Positions 8,395 through 11,034 of a DNA stretch of 11,034 nucleotides are shown in pieces. How positions within the stretch are numbered: the stretch's first letter is position 1; the number at the start of each line of letters is the position of its first letter. The notes below the pieces were generated by a model. The model had not been told where the DNA came from. It did not search any database and saw nothing but the letters and a program-made list of their open reading frames with translations. This DNA comes from an uncultured Bacteroidota bacterium (lineage in GTDB: Bacteria; Bacteroidota; Bacteroidia; Chitinophagales; Saprospiraceae), in assembly GCA_937952445.1 (NCBI GenBank), contig CALGAA010000206.1, forward strand, positions 1 through 11,034, written 5' to 3'. The translations under genes and the position numbers were made by a program.

Positions 8395-8907
8395 CTATCC
8401 CTGCTGCCAGGCTTCGAGGGCTTCCCATTCGCCATTGGCCGCAAGTAGTGCTTGTTTTGCCCAGGTTTCCGGGTTGTGCCGGAGGTACGCGGGACCAGCA
8501 GCTTCGAGAATTTGGGTCAGTGCTTCCAGCGAAGTTTCGGAAAGGTCTTTGTAGGTTTTAATCCCACTGTTGTATAGTATTTCGGCGGTTTTAGGCCCGA
8601 TTCCCTCAATTCGGGTGAGGTCCTGAGGCTCTTGAATGGAGGATTTTTCTACATCTTTTTCAGTAGATGGTTCAGCGAGTTGCCGTTGATGAAGCTGTTC
8701 AATGTATTCCTCCAGTCGGTCAATGCGGCCTTCTTTTTCGAGGAGGATGTTATTTAATTCATCATAGGCCTGCTCCAGGTCTTGCCGTCGTGTTCTTTGA
8801 TTTTCGGACAACAGATATCCCACAATAACACCAGCTCCAAAAAGAATCACGCTGAAGGGGGAGCCGAACATCCAAACCAGACCTGCAACAAAGTAAACCA
8901 TAAACAT
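8395..8907 (-). CDS. Membrane-anchored coiled-coil protein with C-terminal helix-hairpin-helix domain
   Basis: A 170-residue protein. Residues 4-33 form a hydrophobic, glycine-containing segment that probably spans the membrane. Residues 36-76 are charged and heptad-like, suggesting a coiled coil. A low-complexity linker (77-95) leads to a helix-hairpin-helix domain at about 96-165, with LTRIEGIGPKTAEILYNSGI at 97-116 and the later LEAAGPAYL and WAKQALLAA motifs. This C-terminal unit resembles the HhH/DUF4332-like domain that Bacteroidota attach to diverse proteins, including some ribosomal L21 proteins. The domain type often binds DNA or mediates protein contacts, but no specific role can be assigned here. 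Two ATG codons two codons apart (8907 and 8901) are possible starts; the second lies at a more usual distance from the AGGAG. It is divergent from GH9 and lies upstream of GH20 on the same strand. The stop is TAG. Confidence 0.85.
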   Translation of the reverse strand: MFMVYFVAGLVWMFGSPFSVILFGAGVIVGYLLSENQRTRRQDLEQAYDELNNILLEKEGRIDRLEEYIEQLHQRQLAEPSTEKDVEKSSIQEPQDLTRIEGIGPKTAEILYNSGIKTYKDLSETSLEALTQILEAAGPAYLRHNPETWAKQALLAANGEWEALEAWQQG

Positions 8908-8910
8908 ATT

Positions 8911-8915
8911 CTCCT
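8911..8915 (-). promoter_or_regulatory. Shine-Dalgarno-like AGGAG for the HhH gene
   Basis: The minus strand reads AGGAG, then three bases to the ATG at 8907 and nine bases to the ATG at 8901. The spacing favours the downstream ATG, giving a 168-residue protein, although Bacteroidota often do not depend on such sites. It is the clearest ribosome-binding-like site next to any start in the window. Confidence 0.45.
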
Positions 8916-8926
8916 ATTATGTGAGT

Positions 8927-8957
8927 ATTGATCAATCTTTTGCGTTCGCCATCAATC
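8927..8957. promoter_or_regulatory. Palindrome and phased repeat in the divergent intergenic region
   Basis: A perfect 10-bp palindrome ATTGATCAAT lies at 8927-8936. The heptamer ATCAATC occurs at 8931-8937 and again at 8951-8957, exactly 20 bases apart, or about two helical turns. They sit just upstream of the HhH gene, within the 208-base region it shares with GH9. This could be an operator for a dimeric regulator, but no regulator is encoded in the window and short AT-rich palindromes arise by chance. Confidence 0.25.
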
Positions 8958-9115
8958 ACATAACGATCGCTTTTTAAATTTTGTTCTTTGCGCGATTACA
9001 AATGCGTGTTGATTTTTACGGAATCCGATATTTTACAAAACCGCGCGGGTTAAATGGCTTTAAGTTCAAAAGGAATGCTTAATTTAATGGACAACTGTTA
9101 ATATTGGTTCCGACT

Positions 9116-10900
9116 ATGAAAAATCCTATTAAGATATTATTCAACCCTTTAATTGTTTTCCTGATTGGCATGCTGGTTTCTCCTGTCCAGGGGCAGGAAA
9201 TTTATGTTCGCTACAACCAACTGGGATACGCCCCTGAAGAGACTAAAGTTCTGCTTCTTTTGTCGCGGGAGGCCCTGGATGAGGAGGTGCAAATTTCGCA
9301 TGAAAGCACCGATATCCTGTTTTCGACCCCGCCTGAGCAGATAAAATCCGGGTTGTGGGGTCAATTCCAATACCAATACACTGTGGATGTAAGCCATTTG
9401 CGGGATCCGGGGACTTACCGGGTGATGTATCAGAGACAACTCCTCGAAACCTTTGAAGTAAATCAAAACCCCTATGCGCCATACACGAGTGATTTGCTGG
9501 CTTTTATGCGCCAACAACGCTGCGGCTACAATCCGTATTTTGACGTGGTATGCCATCAGAAGGATGGGAAGCTATTCTACGGCCCTGTTCCGGATTCGAC
9601 GTACTACGATTTTACTGGGGGATGGCACGATGCCGGAGACCAGTTGAAATATTTAATCACCAGTTCCAATGCGACGGCGAGGATGCTGTTAGCCTATCGG
9701 ATATCGCCGGATTCGTTTGACGATCAGGTGGATGCATTGGGTCACCCCTATCCCAACGGTATTCCGGATGTATTGGATGAGGCTAAATGGGGGTTGGATT
9801 GGATATTGAAATTACATCCCAGGGAGGATTGGCTGATCCATCAAATCGCAGATGATCGGGATCACCACGGTTTCAAGATTCCGGATGAAGACAATGCCGA
9901 ATACGGGTGGGGGCCCAATTCCTACCGACCGGCCTATTTTGCGAACGGGAAACCTCAGGGTCTGAACAAATGGCAGAGTGCTTCCACGGGGATCAGTAAC
10001 CTGGCAGGACGTTGTGCCGCAGCTCTGGCTATGGGTGCCGGAATATTTAAAGAAATCAATCCCGCTTTTGCATTGCGTTGTCGCCAGGCTGCCATTGAAC
10101 TTTATGCTATGGGGGAGGCAAAACCCGGTTTTCAACAGGGAAACTCGTACGGTGCTCCGTATCGGTACAACGAGGATTCATGGCACGATGATATGGAATG
10201 GGGTGCTGCTGAATTGTACCGGTTGACGGGGGAAGAAGAATATTTGCAAAAAGCAATGAAACACGCCCGGGTGGCAGAAACCGAAGGATGGATGATGATG
10301 GATACGATGGACCATTACCAAAAGTATCCGTTCATGAATATGGGGCACTATGCATTGTTTTCGGTGGCTCCTATGGGGATGAGGGATAGTCTGGTCGAAT
10401 GGTATAAAATGAGTATTGAGAATGTATTGAGCCGGGCTGCGACCAATGCCTTTTACATGGGTGTCCCGTTTATCTGGTGTTCGAACAATCTACTGGTTAA
10501 TTTTATAACGCAAATTGCGATCTACGAACGGATGACAGGGGATCACCAATATCACAAGGCTAAAGTATTGCACCGGGATTGGTTGTTCGGTCGAAATCCC
10601 TGGGGAACGTCGATGTTTACAGGAATTCCGGTGGATGGCGAAACTCCTGAAGACGTCCATCTGCCCTCGACACGCCTACAACAACGTACACCAGCCGGTG
10701 GTCTGATCGACGGACCGGTGTACCGCTCTATCTTCGATAGTTTATTGGGGCTTACTTTGTTTGATCCGGATGAATTTGAAGCATTTCAGAATGAGTTTGT
10801 AGCTTACCACGACGATATCGGAGATTATTCGACAAACGAGCCCACCATGGATGGTACCGCTGATTCCATTCTGATGTGGGTGTTGTTGCAGGATAAATAA
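9116..10900 (+). CDS. GH9 glycoside hydrolase with N-terminal Ig-like (CelD_N) domain
   Basis: An inverting beta-glycosidase, by family an endo-beta-1,4-glucanase or a related exo-acting enzyme. I chose the ATG at 9116 (594 residues) because it begins a clear Sec signal peptide: MKNPIK, a hydrophobic run, then PVQG with cleavage likely before QEIYVRYNQLGY. The in-frame TTG at 9104 would only add four residues. From that ATG: Ig-like CelD_N domain about 27-117; (alpha/alpha)6 catalytic domain about 122-592. GGWHDAGD (168-175) holds the two aspartates that activate water (Asp172, Asp175). GRNPWGTSMFTG (492-503) and the His515/Arg520 region form part of the substrate cleft. NEPTMDGTAD (574-583) supplies the general acid Glu575. 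There is no Cys for lipidation, no carbohydrate-binding module, no dockerin and no T9SS domain, so a periplasmic location is likely. Being next to GH20, it might be an exo-beta-glucosaminidase, as known for GH9 members in Vibrio chitin-utilisation loci. The sequence alone does not decide this. Confidence 0.93.
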   Translation: MKNPIKILFNPLIVFLIGMLVSPVQGQEIYVRYNQLGYAPEETKVLLLLSREALDEEVQISHESTDILFSTPPEQIKSGLWGQFQYQYTVDVSHLRDPGTYRVMYQRQLLETFEVNQNPYAPYTSDLLAFMRQQRCGYNPYFDVVCHQKDGKLFYGPVPDSTYYDFTGGWHDAGDQLKYLITSSNATARMLLAYRISPDSFDDQVDALGHPYPNGIPDVLDEAKWGLDWILKLHPREDWLIHQIADDRDHHGFKIPDEDNAEYGWGPNSYRPAYFANGKPQGLNKWQSASTGISNLAGRCAAALAMGAGIFKEINPAFALRCRQAAIELYAMGEAKPGFQQGNSYGAPYRYNEDSWHDDMEWGAAELYRLTGEEEYLQKAMKHARVAETEGWMMMDTMDHYQKYPFMNMGHYALFSVAPMGMRDSLVEWYKMSIENVLSRAATNAFYMGVPFIWCSNNLLVNFITQIAIYERMTGDHQYHKAKVLHRDWLFGRNPWGTSMFTGIPVDGETPEDVHLPSTRLQQRTPAGGLIDGPVYRSIFDSLLGLTLFDPDEFEAFQNEFVAYHDDIGDYSTNEPTMDGTADSILMWVLLQDK

Positions 10901-11034
10901 ATTTTACTCCTCATGAACTAGATTTTGCTTTCTGATACATCTTAATACAGAGTTTCTGTAACCCGTCTGTTGATGGAAATTAAGTATAAATATGAAGAGC
11001 TGGTAATGTGCTCATCGGGCAATTTCAAACCTAA
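10901..11034. other. 134-base tail after GH9 without a supported gene
   Basis: A perfect hairpin TACAGA-GTT-TCTGTA lies at 10946-10960, but it is followed by ACCCG rather than a T-run, so it is not a convincing terminator. The rest is AT-rich and contains only very short open frames. The next gene presumably lies beyond the window edge. Confidence 0.4.

Noticed and set aside
8762..8959. A 65-codon minus-strand frame starting upstream of the HhH gene
   Set aside because: It overlaps the HhH gene in another frame, has no recognisable domain and is less plausible than the HhH reading with its AGGAG site.
9099..9106. TAATATTG as a -7 promoter element for GH9
   Set aside because: It matches the Bacteroidota element in seven of eight positions but lies only nine bases before the chosen ATG, leaving almost no leader, and lacks a -33 partner at the right distance.
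10946..10960. Hairpin TACAGA/TCTGTA as a terminator for GH9
   Set aside because: The stem is perfect but short and AT-rich, and no T-run follows it on the plus strand.

Overview
The window reads as chromosomal DNA from a member of the Bacteroidota, most likely of the Saprospiria (Lewinella/Saprospiraceae-like). The evidence is a very long modular surface protein with a type IX secretion system (T9SS) C-terminal sorting domain, a lipoprotein-type GH20 hexosaminidase with the usual Bacteroidota layout, and protein modules (DUF11-like repeats, cysteine-rich HYR-like repeats, a dockerin-like pair and a cohesin-like domain) typical of giant cell-surface proteins in that group. This assignment is from motif recognition alone; no search was run.

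Layout: (1) Positions 1-5397, plus strand, are the C-terminal 1798 codons of a giant T9SS-exported protein whose N-terminus lies outside the window. (2) Positions 5398-5778 are a convergent intergenic region. It holds a strong intrinsic terminator flanked by a 14-bp direct repeat, then a degenerate minisatellite of five 51-53 bp units plus a partial sixth that runs into the end of the next gene. (3) Positions 5779-8088, minus strand, encode a GH20 beta-N-acetylhexosaminidase lipoprotein. (4) Positions 8089-8394 are an AT-rich leader, with a weak promoter candidate. (5) Positions 8395-8907, minus strand, encode a small membrane-anchored coiled-coil protein with a C-terminal helix-hairpin-helix domain. 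(6) Positions 8908-9115 are a divergent promoter region with a palindrome and a phased repeat. (7) Positions 9116-10900, plus strand, encode a GH9 glycoside hydrolase with an N-terminal Ig-like domain. (8) Positions 10901-11034 hold no gene that I can support.

Function: the two glycosidases probably finish off oligosaccharides in the cell envelope. GH20 removes terminal N-acetylhexosamine. GH9 would cut beta-1,4-glucan or, given its neighbour, perhaps glucosamine-containing oligosaccharides. Neither enzyme carries a T9SS sorting domain or a dockerin, so both are expected to stay in the envelope, whereas the giant protein is sent to the cell surface or medium. The helix-hairpin-helix gene has no evident link to glycan use. 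No mobile element, CRISPR array, rRNA or tRNA was seen. The most unusual items are the minisatellite, the helical insertions inside the giant cysteine-rich protein, and the pairing of dockerin-like and cohesin-like modules on one T9SS cargo protein.
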